Positions 18,294-28,669 of a DNA stretch of 48,161 nucleotides are shown here, piece by piece; the stretch's first letter is position 1; each line of letters starts with the position of its first letter. The stretch is from contig JAMQCK010000154.1 in the NCBI GenBank assembly GCA_024196135.1, positions 1 through 48,161 of the forward strand. Reading direction: 5' to 3'. Origin of the DNA: Pleurotus ostreatus/Saccharomyces cerevisiae fusant. Its lineage: Eukaryota; Opisthokonta. Position numbers and translations under genes: made by a program. Below the pieces are notes generated by a model, which was not told the origin of the DNA, made no database searches, and was given only the letters and a program-made list of their open reading frames with translations.

Positions 18294-21200
18294 GCGTCTT
18301 CGCCGCCCTGTCGAACAAGGCTCCAAACGCCGCAGGAAACCTGTATTTCTGACCTTACGCTGTACCGACGTTTCCCTTCACCCTATACGATTTCCCGCAA
18401 TGTAACCTCAGATCATTCGTATGCAAGATACGCCTGACCAGCATCAGTACTTCATTGCCGTATACAAAGGTGGCTAACCTACATCTACGAAAAGATTTCC
18501 CATACGCGATAGGCGAGATGATAAGACCGCGGGCACGTCCCACCTGACACGTCGCAGACCCTCGACAGGATCCTCTGTATAAGTCTACGGGAATGTAAAC
18601 ATGCGGACGCAACGGGATTGTCCATAGATGTACGAGCTGTCTTAAAAAGGTGCACGCCAGAGGTCATGTCGGGCACCTTGTCGTGCGCCATATCCTATCC
18701 GCGACGATGCAGATGGGCAGGTCACTGGATCCAAGACGCGACCGATAGGTGGAGGTGCGGAGGAGCCATCGCTTCATTGAACTGACCGACATGGTGTTGA
18801 GAGACAGATGTTCATCGCCGGCAAGGAAAAGCTGGGGCATACAGGTCACGACAGGGTAGGCGAGCGCGTTCGGCAGACGTCCTTGGGAGACCCCGCCGTG
18901 ACGAGCGTCGCGCGCAGAGGAGACGGCCGTAGGCGCCAACGAGCTCGCGTCGCAGTCCACATGTTTGCGCTCACCGTCGCGTATGGCGGATGTGCGGCGT
19001 GGTCGAAGCATTCATCCCCGTCATGGTCGACCTCCCGATCCTCGCCATGTCGGGCTCGTTGTTCATGGTCGTGTTCGACTCGGTGGCCATCTGGACCACC
19101 GGCTTCACCCGCCAGTACGCGCCATCGACGCCTCGCCCTGCAACGCCCCTGCCGACAGCGGGTAGGCTTCGCAGCCCTTGCCGACCACCGCGCCAAGCTA
19201 GTCGCTCGCGTCAACGCGACCATCGACCTCCTCGTCACATGCACTGGCCTTCACAGCGTCTAGACATACCGAGTCGCCCGGCATCGCTCGTGAGTTGAAT
19301 GCGTCCGAGAGGAAACTGATTGCCAGTCGCCCAACGAGGACGTTCGACGAAACTTCCCCATAGGCGAGCCCTCAAGGGTTCGCGGGAGGCCGTGGCATAC
19401 TGCGGCGAGGTACTGGCGACAAGGGATGCGACGCCGACGAGGGACGCGCGAGTGGGGTAGGCCACGGCGCCAGGTGGCCAGAATACTGCACGACCGGCGC
19501 AGACGCAGCCTGAGCGTCAGAAGTTGCGACGTGGGTGATGGTGCCGGTCCAAATCAGGGTGTTGGAGAAGCACTGGGTGCGACGAAGGTGATGGTCGGAA
19601 TCACGCTGCTCCCGCTAGTCTGCTTGCCGACGCTCGACGCGGCGGCGCTGAAGCCTGAGACGCGCAATGATATCGCAGCCGCACGGGCGTAACATGGGCG
19701 GGCTACTAGAAAGTGACGCGGACGATGATACCGAGAGCGAAGGCGTACAGTCTGGTGACTGCTCTCGCCTAACCTCCCGTCAGTTTGGACTCAAAGGGTG
19801 AGAACAGAAGGACGCACGGTGAGCACAACAAGGTCATGGTCATTGGTCCCGGAGCTCCGACAGATGTAGCCGCGCCAACGAAGCCCGAGGAACATGAGAC
19901 CATGGCAAAATTGAGCATGAAAGTAGAGCGCGCGACGATGTCCGTCCGACTTCAAGCTCGCAAGTTAATTCGGCCCAAAAATGGTTATCGCATGCGCGGC
20001 GAGAAAGCACAGACGCCTCTTGGACTTGCTTTGACGGACGGGCGGAGGGTGGAGGTTTGTGCAGGATCTGAGCGCTACATGAGTGTCCGGGCTGCTGCGT
20101 TCGTTCGGGAAGGTACGCACCTGATTCTCCTCCGCATACCGACATCCTATCTGACGTCGCAAGCGGTCATCGAACAAGAGGCAAGTCGACGGGGAGTTGT
20201 TCAGGAGAATGGCGAAGGTAACGGTCATCTTGGGCGCGTAGGATCGTGCCCCGCGTCGAACCTGTCGAGGGGAGGGAGGCGAAGCAACGGGTGCTCGGGT
20301 ATGAAGCGCGTATAGGGCGCAGCCTCGGACAACGTTACGTGCGATGGCATGGTATCTTGTCCTGAGCATCAACAAGACCAGAACCGAACGCTGGAGGTCG
20401 TGTCAGATGGCTAGGAGGGATGAATAAAGACGACGCACGATTGGCAGTGACCTGGGTCTGCGTGACTTCCCCTCCTCCCCTCCATTGCCCAGCCCCTGTA
20501 CTGGTTGCAGGAGCTCTGTTGGTCGTACTGCGTGTAAGCGCCGAGAACGTTGGCGAGCATCCTTTTTCGCGGGCTATAATTCCGGGATGTCCCTGCGGGG
20601 AGTCGATCAATCAATATCCGAGAAGGACGCGGACAACGGAGATTTTCCGCGCACATTCAACTCGAGCTGACTTCCAAGGGGAGGCTCCGTGCAGTCAAGG
20701 CTTCGGCGAGCTCAGTGAGAGGGATCATGGTGACCGACTTGAGCGTTGTGATGAACGTCGGAGACGACGTCCGAGCATCGACGACACCGTCCGGCTATGC
20801 CGGCCCGGCGGCGGAGGCTCGCGCCATAACTTAGACCTGACCACCACTTTAATTAGGCTTCGCATGCTCGTCCTACATCCCATGGCATTCAAGTCGAACA
20901 GAAGGATGGGGTCCTTTCGGCGCCACGAGCTGTGAGGCTGGCTAACTTTGAAATGCCAATCGGGCGCCCTCTATTCAACTCGATACTGTTGAGTCTGACT
21001 GTCGTGGTCAGCGCTGTGGCTTGTTGGCCATACTTCTGCCGTGCCATCGCAATATCAACCTCCTTGACATGCTGTCATTCAACTTGTATCTGTCTTCGAA
21101 GTTTACACACACGCGTCAGCCTCGACGACGCCTCGGAAAACCATCGCTTGGTGTGCACTCCCATACGCAAGATGATCACCCATAATCTGTCTACAATCGC

Positions 21201-21378
21201 CCAGAGCTGACGCAGAATTGATACAAGGCCTGCTTCTTCCTTGACAAGAGTGCTTCTCGGCATGTGCCTCGAGTAGCGCCTCATCACCCTCTCATCTCAC
21301 TCCCTGGATCGGCTGTTTTGCTACGCTAAGTGGCGTCTCGTCAGCTGTATCGCAGGGACAGATCATCCGAGGAGTCTC
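18294..21378. other. 3 kb without a supportable gene; scattered coding-like tracts
   Basis: No tandem repeat or RNA gene is seen. Several tracts look coding-like but do not join into a model. On the plus strand these include FIPVMVDLPILAMSGSLFMV (about 19006-19065), ALADHRAKLVARVNATIDLL (about 19180-19240) and VMVGITLLPLVCLPTLDAAA (about 19590-19650). On the minus strand there is THVATSDAQAASAPVVQYSG near 19460-19540. They lie in changing frames, as expected of a decayed gene or of chance in GC-rich DNA. Confidence 0.45.
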
Positions 21379-21386
21379 ATATATAT
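21379..21386 (+). promoter_or_regulatory. TATA-like element
   Basis: The string atatatat lies about 30 bp before the ATG at 21414 of the multi-pass membrane protein gene. This is position-based inference only. Confidence 0.35.
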
Positions 21387-21413
21387 GTCGCGCACTGACT
21401 TACCAGCGCTATC

Positions 21414-22875
21414 ATGCACCTCATGATGTCGAACCCTTTACTGGATATCTACAGTCGGATATACCGCGAGCATACCAATTTCATCATGATGCTCTCGGCT
21501 TTCTATGGTACGCGACACCTTATCGTCTCGTCTTTTGACGCGGGAGTTGACAGATATACCACAGGCATCCACGTCGCGGTTTATATGGCAGCCGTGTCCA
21601 CGCTAGCGTGAGCAGAAGACTTGCACACATTATTTCCCTAACTTTCTTACAGACGTCGAACGTCAAACGGCTACTTCCTCCTCATAATCACCACGCTGCT
21701 TTTTGTTGTCTCGACTGTATGGTTCATGGTCAATTTCCACCTCGAGATCGCCGTAGCGCTAGCAGCGTTTCGGCCGGATGTCTACGACATCCTTCGCCAC
21801 GTCGCCGCTCCCTTGCTGGTAATCGTGAGGATCAATGTGAGCTCGAATCACTGCAAAGAAGCTCGCGTTGCTTACTTCCCCTTCGTATAGCATGTCTTAT
21901 CGGACGTCGTCGTCGTCTGGAGGGCGTGGATCTTATGGCCGCGAAGCAGGCGGGTCCGCACGGTACTCGTCGGTGCCTTAGTATGCACAGCGGGTAGGCC
22001 AATATACGCTCTTGCGAGGCGACAAGAAGCTCACTCATACGCTACTTATAGCCGGAAGCGTCGTCGAACTCGCATACTCGTACACGAAGTTCGGCTGGAT
22101 GGCCTACGCTGCGAATCTTCCCGAACAAAGCGCCAACTACTCGCGTGCCTTTCTCACCATCCTTCCCGTCATCCTCACGAATATTCTCTCGACTGCTCTG
22201 GTGGGCTACAAGGTCTGGTGCGTATGCGCGCCCCTGGGAAGCGTTATACTCTCATGTCTTGCCGTCTCAGGGAGTATCGGCGCAACGTCAAATCCTCGCT
22301 CGGCGGTGTAGCCCAAACACGAGTGGAGAAAATCCTCCTTTTGCTAGTCGAGTCGGGCGTCATATACAGCGCCATTTGGGTGCGCTAGCATTCAACTCGC
22401 GGCGTAACTTGAGCGCTAATGTACTGTATCAGGTAATCTACTTGGCCGTCGTTCTCGCCGATATCAACGGCGCCTTCAACAGCGACCTCACGCGTATGGG
22501 ACCCGCGGCGATGATGGGGCCGGTGATGCCGGCCATAGCGGTGAGCGCTCATGTAGGAACCTCGAAGGGTCGCACTTACAAACTAACGCTCAGGGAATAT
22601 ATCCCACTGTCGTCGTCATTATTTCTGCGGCTCAAAGCTCGCCAACGCATTATATCCCGACAATTCATATCGGCGAGACGACCCGTACCGAGGTGACGAG
22701 CACACGACGCGAGTCGGCCTGGGGTGGTCGACGCGCTTCTCTACTCGCAATCGAACGCGACGACAGCTCGACTTCGGGAACCTTGATGCTGGCCTCGCTG
22801 AGTAGGAAGTGCACAGCGACTTCGTCAGCGAAGGACAACCTCGGGACTTCATCTTCCTGTTGGATAGACGACTGA
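21414..22875 (+). CDS. Multi-pass (about 7 TM) membrane protein, basidiomycete family
   Basis: Eight exons join in phase to 362 residues: 21414-21507, 21565-21607, 21653-21836, 21891-21993, 22052-22217, 22271-22379, 22433-22540 and 22594-22875. About seven hydrophobic segments alternate with short loops: MLSAFYGIHVAVYMAAVS, YFLLIITTLLFVVSTVWF, DVVVVWRAWILWPR, FLTILPVILTNILSTALVG, RVEKILLLLVESGVIYSA, VIYLAVVLADING and IYPTVVVIIS. A polar tail of about 80 residues follows, containing TTRTEVTSTRRES. The sequence around VVVVWRAWILW, and the N-terminal 'FYGIH' helix, are typical of a large uncharacterised membrane-protein family in mushroom-forming fungi. It resembles the A-family genes downstream (compare their FGIYIALVLAMIYLL helix) and may share their fold. 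Ligand and function are unknown. Confidence 0.88.
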
Positions 22876-23298
22876 TGATATGAACTTGCCATGCTTGGCA
22901 AAGGCGCTTCCTGTTACGCCGCAGCCCGATTCCCGCCTTTAGTAGTTTGCAATCCGCTCAACTTGAAGCGCTGGGTGAACTACGTTTCTTTCGCGCAACA
23001 CGTGCGTACTGAGTGCAGGGCTGCACCAACTCGTCCACTAAAGCAGTCCTCGGAGGTGAACGCGCGTGCTTCGATCCCGGTCAGCACGTCCTTCTCCTCT
23101 TTCTACTCACCTCCATCGTGAAGCCGGTGGTCGACTTTTGGTCTCCAAGCCGACCGGCTGAATGTGACACCCCTGCCGTCAGGGGAAGCCGGACGTCATG
23201 AAAGTTAATGAACTGTCTAGCAGTTCGCACCCGGAGACGGGTCCAGACATACGTCGCGCGGAGGGCGGAACTGTCTAAGTGCAACCCCTATAGCACTC
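22876..23298. other. Intergenic, nothing recognised
   Basis: Short frames only, none with splice-site support. It separates two same-strand membrane protein genes. Confidence 0.5.
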
Positions 23299-23305
23299 AT
23301 ATAGG
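23299..23305 (+). promoter_or_regulatory. TATA-like element
   Basis: A catatagg motif about 50 bp before the ATG of the DUF6533 gene D1, in otherwise GC-rich sequence. This is position-based inference. Confidence 0.35.
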
Positions 23306-23351
23306 CCGGCGATCATTTTCCTCCTTCCCTTCGCCCGCCCCCTCGAAGACC

Positions 23352-25024
23352 ATGGGCCTATCCGCCCAGGAGCTTCATGCCCAAGGCCTGTAAGCTTTCC
23401 CCCCTTTTGCGAACCTCGGGCATGCACTTATCTATTGCGCAGCTTCGTGAATAGGGCATTGGATTTGGTCGGCATGTGTGAGTAGGCGCGCCCCTTGGTC
23501 CTCGTCCTGCTTGATGATGTCATCACCCTTGTAGCCCTTCTCCTATACGACTATGCCATCACTATAGGCGAGTGCATATTTTCAGCTGTGCTCTCGGGGC
23601 CCGATGCAGCAATCTGACGCACGCGTGCATCGCCTAGGCTCGGAAATCGAACTCCTCTGGCACCACGTCAAACGCCGCAGACTGTATATCTTCTTTGCCT
23701 TCCGCTACTCGACCCTTGCACTCGTCGTCGCGACTACTGCGCTCAACTTCTTCGACCTCCCCTCCTTAGTATGTCATTCGACTAATTTATCAATTGCCTA
23801 CGCTCGGCTAACCCAGATTCAAGGTGTAAGTCAATGGCTTGTCGTCAAGAAGCGTTATTGACGGATGTCCATGCGCTCAGAACATGTCGAACTATCAATT
23901 ACATCGATTCCGCCTGCGTTGCTGCCATTCAGGTCGCTGTTTCCGGTAAGCATGTCGCACGGACTCATGCGAAGGCGCTCACCTAGCGGCATCTACAGCA
24001 CTCATGATCAGGCGTGTTTACGCAATATACGGGCACAATAAGCGCCTGTTGATCGCTCTATTGGGCTATCTAGTCGCTGGAATCGCCGTGTCTGGGGTAA
24101 GTCGGTCGTACACCGAAGGTTATTAATTTAATTCGCGCCCAGTGGGCCGTCGCCAACCAAGATGGAGACTTCGACATACGAAAGGTCAAGAATGGAAGTG
24201 GAATGAGTTGCCTCGTTCTATACGTACCCGACTCCAGGTGCGTGCGCAGGGCATCTCAAGATATCGATTACCTTACCAACGCGAGCGCAGTGTACATTGT
24301 AAGTCTTGCTTGTCGCAGTTCCACGTCAGCCGACTTACGCCTTCGCAGGGATGTCTGCAGTGTGGATTATCTTGATGGTCTTCGACCTCATCGTGTTCGT
24401 GCTGACGGCTTTCAAAACCATGGAGGCCGTGCGCGAGCCGAAGATGGCGCTTTCCCGTGTCCTTTTACGAGACGGTGCGTTCAGTCTTTACGGAGAAGAG
24501 AGCGTATACTCATCACGATCCAGCATGCCTATATTTCGGGTACGCCAAGATCAGGTTGCGCCTCTCCTCCTCCGTTCCGAAGCTCATCTCATTCAGGTTC
24601 ATGGTCTTATTGAACGCCGCGAACGTTGTTACCTACTATGTAAGTGCCAGATCATCTCCATTCTCACGACACTCATCATTTCCCCCAGGTTGCTACGGTA
24701 ATGTCACTTACATCTGCGTTGTACGCGCGGCTGACTCACGCCCGCTTTAGCCATACCTCCGAGGTTGCCTCGGGACCTTGGCCAACAGGTGCGCACTCGG
24801 TCGCGACCGCGATTCTTCATCCCGCTCACTCGATCTCAAGTCTCTCTATCACGCTCCTATCGCGCATGATGATTAACCTTTACCAAGAGGCCCATCCACG
24901 GACAGAATCGAACATACCATTGACCACCATTGTAATCGCCCCCGCATCCGAGACGCTTCACGACAGTACTACAGCCAGCGGTATAGACTTTCGTACCACA
25001 TCATTGATATCCCTATTACCATAG
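23352..25024 (+). CDS. DUF6533 multi-pass membrane protein (D1)
   Basis: Exons: 23352-23389, 23443-23477, 23535-23567, 23638-23768, 23824-23825, 23881-23945, 23999-24096, 24143-24237, 24291-24298, 24349-24474, 24524-24539, 24597-24639, 24689-24697, 24751-24788 and 24841-25024, giving 306 residues. The N-terminal LLLYDYAITIGSEIELLW is the DUF6533 signature. Further membrane segments include FAFRYSTLALVVATTALNF, VAAIQVAVSALMIRRVYA, LLGYLVAGIAVSGWAV and WIILMVFDLIVFVLTAFKT. The end ITLLSRMMINLYQEA is shared with D2 and D3. Two exons are tiny: 2 nt (GT, 23824-23825) and 8 nt (24291-24298). Both are required for phase and both have counterparts in the paralogues. The intron at 23568-23637 uses a GC donor (gcgagt). 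The family is widespread in basidiomycetes, probably plasma-membrane, with no proven role. Confidence 0.9.
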
Positions 25025-25693
25025 CAATACGGAATTGTACAATATATTGATTGTGTAGGAACGAACGCGCGGGCGGCGGAGGACAAAGAAGGGACAAAAG
25101 CTTACGCCACATAATGGCAGTGCCGACCCGGCTCGGAAGATCCCGAGGATCCCTATCTCGCTCGCCTGCACGTTCCTCCCGACCGTCATCATGGCCAGAG
25201 TGAGGATGGCGCCCGTACTTCCTCTCGAGATACAGCTTGCAGCGCGGCATGGAACATCGAGAGGGCTGCTAAGACGATGACTAACTTTCATACAGCGCCC
25301 GCCTGCAGGCGCTGTGCATGCGACAATCGCGCGGATGTCATGGTCGTGATGTATGAGATGGAATTGCACGCAGCGCGCGCACGCCTTCTCATAAGTGACT
25401 GTCTGGAATCGCTGCTGGCCTTCTTCACGCTTCACTGAATACGACCTGTCCCTGAATACCGGCTTCTTCGACACGCCCAATTCATCGATTATACACCGCT
25501 CTCCTTGACAGGCTAATATCATCTTAGCGCTCCTGGGAAAACTCGATGCATCTATCTCCACTGCACGAGTACACAGCCATATGGCCTATATCACACTCCA
25601 TTCGCTCTTGAAGGTCACCCGCCGCCGCCCCTTCACTCTTCTTCCACCTCTTCGCTCGACCCCCGACTACGCGAGCGCAGAACTCCGCCGGAG
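25025..25693. other. Intergenic; one open minus-strand frame of doubtful status
   Basis: A 181-codon minus-strand frame (25016-25561) contains a hydrophobic tract (TGAILTLAMMTVGRNVQAS, then IGILGIFRAGSALPLCG). That could be a remnant exon of a multi-pass membrane protein. It starts at a non-ATG-supported position, overlaps the D1 stop region, and no further exon fits. I leave it uncalled. Confidence 0.4.
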
Positions 25694-27478
25694 ATGGCCA
25701 CGGGACTGGAAGCGCAGATGAAGCTCGCGGCGCTCGCCGTGCAGTCCGTGCTCTTTGGGATCTACATTGCCCTCGTTCTAGCGATGATCTACCTCTTGAC
25801 CCTTCGCCCGCACTCGGAGACGGTGCGGCGCACCAGCAGATTGGGCGAGCGGCTTCTTTTTGCTGGCTTGATACTACTATCGGCGATGATCACCGGGGTA
25901 AGCCACGTCCATTGTTCTCGATGGGCTTATTTGGCTCACTAAACCCGCTTAGCAATGGATCTGCATAGTTATCCGTGCCTTCCAGGCGTTCATACTATGG
26001 GAAGGCGGACAGAATGCAGACGATTTTTACGCGAACATCACGGGCCCGAGCGAAGTCCTGAGGTCTGCCTTCCACAGCGCCACAGTTACGATCGCGGATC
26101 TCTTCGTCGTGAGTGCAGTCCTCTGCAATCGGAATCCGCGTTCAAAGTGGTGTACATTTCGTCTAACTCACTGACTGCGTTCTCGTCAGGTTGCGCGCCT
26201 CTACGTGATCTGGAACTACAAGAAAAGCGTGATCGTGCTTCCAATTACTGCGCTTGTCCTCCTCCTAGGTAAATATCTGCTTCAGGCGGTGTTCGTTCTT
26301 CACTTATTCCTCGACATCAGTCTCTGCGGTCGGCGTGACCTACGCATACGGCGCGGTACGCTATGTTTCCCTCAATTTTCGTCGCATCCCCTGACAGCGC
26401 GCCGTAGTATGAGATGATGGATCCCGCCACCCTTGCTTCTCTTCATCGGTGGCGAATGGCGCAGTCCATCCTGACGATCTGGTATGCCTTTCTCGACTCT
26501 GTCTCTCGCCCACGCTTTGACGAAGCCGCTCATAGTATCAACGTGTATTGTACAGGTGCGCACGCTTGCCGCTGAACGTCTTCACTTGCCTCTAACTGGC
26601 GGTCGCGCTCCTCAGCCATGATAATCTACGAAGTCGGCCGTGTCCAGCGACAGGCCGCGCAGTTCAGCGGGAGCAGATCGGTCAGGGTGAGTTTATCGTA
26701 CCCCGTCTATGTCTCCTTCGCTGATATAAAGCTTACCCAGTCTGTTGCCACCCTTATGGCCGAAAGCGCCGCCTTCTACACGTGCGTATACCCTTCCTAT
26801 CCATGCCGTCTTCCGTCTCTCCTTCTCCCGTCTCTCCTTCTCCCTCTCGTCCTTCGTCTCTCATCCATCTCTCTTCCTTTTTCACTCCTCACCCTCACTC
26901 CTCCCCACCCACCTCACCCATTTCCGCTCACACCGCAACCCAGCTCCATCGTCCTCATCGCCCAAATCACCTACGGTACCAACCACGTCTCGAACTACTT
27001 CTTCAACGACTGCATCCCGCCCGCGGCCGCGCTCGCCGCCGTCCTCGTGCACGTGCGCGCGGTGCTGGGGAGAGGAAGCGGGCAGGAGGGCGATGCGGAG
27101 ATGACGCCGGTGGAGGGGAGGAGGGGTAGTCGGGGGTCGAGTTGGGGAGGTCGGGGGTCGAGTTGGGCTGATCGGGGGTCGGGGTGGGGTGGGAGGGATG
27201 GTCGCGCGTCTACCTGGGACGGAAGAGCGTCTACTTGGGACGGACGAGCCGAAGCTTGCGGTGGACAAAATTCGGCTTGGGCGGGGCGAGTCGAGCGCAG
27301 CCCATCGACGCCTACGTTCGGCGATCGAGCAAGCGGGGAGGAGCGACGGAGTGCAAGTACCGAAGGACGACGAAGCACGGTGAAGCGCTGCACTGGCAGT
27401 CCGATCCAGATCCATGTCACACAGTCGTCGCATTCGTGCGTCGATTTGAGGGACGTGCCAAAGGCGGTCTGTCGCTAG
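25694..27478 (+). CDS. A-family multi-pass membrane protein (A1)
   Basis: Nine exons in phase, 404 residues: 25694-25897, 25953-26108, 26190-26268, 26321-26355, 26408-26481, 26536-26555, 26616-26686, 26741-26781 and 26944-27478. Family landmarks are QMKLAALAVQSVLFGIYI (helix 1), IRAFQAFILWEGG, RLYVIWNYKKS, YAYGA, NVYCTG split over a 20-nt exon, MAESAAFYT, then NYFFNDCIPPAAALAAVL. About seven helices are expected. After the last helix a tail of about 130 residues is unusually long and repetitive (SRGSSWGGRGSSWADRG, then GRASTWDGRASTWDG) and Gly/Arg/Trp-rich, unlike the other copies. Intron 8 is 162 nt and pyrimidine-rich. The family is known to me only as uncharacterised basidiomycete proteins; a sensing or transport role would be a guess. 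Confidence 0.9.
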
Positions 27479-28608
27479 GGGATACCAGTATTGTTCTGTA
27501 TTGTTATGTTGTACCTTGGATTGTGGATACGGAGATAGCGCATAGGATGATATTACTGAATATCGGAAGCAGCAAACTTCTCGGGAGCTTTTAGGGCAGG
27601 GCAAAACAGCGTCGTCGCATAACTTCAACATGTCATGTGACAACAAGACGGCATTTGCCGACAGCGGCCCCGCTCTCGGTTTGACTTCCCATGTCCCACA
27701 GTCATCGCCGTTCTCCCATGCCAAGCCGTCCTCTTTAAACCACAAAGTACATTGCCATCTTCCTCCACTCCTTTTACAATGTACAGCTTGGTTTATCGGG
27801 AATAAAGCCATACAACAGAGGTGAAGCACAGGCTAGTGGCGGTACCGCGCCAAACAGCCCCAGGCGATAGGTACCGGATTGCGGCCTTCATCAAGCACCG
27901 ATACTAGGTCTATAGCGCCGTATGCTAGGCTGACACCGGTCCTGCTGTTTCGACGGTCCTCAGTTGCCTTCCCTGCGACCTTTCTGCCATTCGACGCACG
28001 CGTTCCTCTACTCGCATTGACAGAGAGGCTCGAAGGTGCGCTCTGCGTCTGGTCCTTTCTGAAGACGATCGCGAAAGCGCCAAACATAGGTAACGTCCGC
28101 TCGATGAGCGCAAGCCACGTTCGTCGCCGCGGTCTCGAGCGCGCTGCTGTGTCCGGGCGATCAGATTCGCCGCCAGCAAGCAGACTGAAGACGGCAGGCA
28201 GGCGCCCAAAGCTCGCACTGCTTCGAGATGACGTCGAGGGTTACGACGCGGTCGACGGACTCAGAAGCCGCGATGACATCCAGAGCTCGCGATGCGATGC
28301 AATGACTACGAGGGCAAATTGCGCGGCCGATGACATCGAGGGCGTCGTGTCTATGGGGTCAGTCGGCGAGCCCCGAGGCTGAAGCTGATGGTGAGCCAGC
28401 TCCCATCGCACACATGCACGCGCGCGCGGGGACACAGCTGATGTTCTCGAGGCAGATGCAAGATGAGCGCAGGTGGATGAGTGAGCTGGAAGGACGGAGG
28501 ATGCAATGCGCACGGCGTGACATCAGCGCCGCCGCGGTCCGCGCGGACCCACCAACGGCACAGCCACCACTCCGCTTGGACACTCCACCGGCGATCGCCG
28601 GGCGCCCG
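27479..28608. other. Intergenic, no gene recognised
   Basis: Overlapping frames occur on both strands (for example plus 27879-28382 and minus 28351-28848) with no domain and no paired splice sites. The minus-strand frame 26882-27829 is the shadow of the GC-rich last exon of A1. Confidence 0.5.
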
Positions 28609-28614
28609 TATAAG
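28609..28614 (+). promoter_or_regulatory. TATA-like element before cyclophilin A
   Basis: tataag lies about 55-60 bp before the ATG at 28670, followed by pyrimidine-rich sequence (ctccacgcatcttttcgcc) typical of strong fungal promoters. This is positional inference. Confidence 0.45.
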
Positions 28615-28669
28615 CCGGACGTCGTGCCATCGCCCCAGATCTCCACGCATCTTTTCGCCTGCAGTCACC

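Noticed and set aside
23741..23945. Frameshift making D1 a pseudogene
   Set aside because: The apparent shift disappears with a 2-nt exon, and the same pattern appears independently in D2 and, fused, in D3.
25016..25561. 181-codon minus-strand frame with a hydrophobic stretch
   Set aside because: It has no ATG-supported start, overlaps the D1 stop, and has no second exon. It might be a remnant, but that is not enough to call a gene.
26882..27829. 315-codon minus-strand frame opposite the end of A1
   Set aside because: It is the shadow of the GC-rich, repeat-bearing last exon of A1, whose own frame carries the conserved family motifs.
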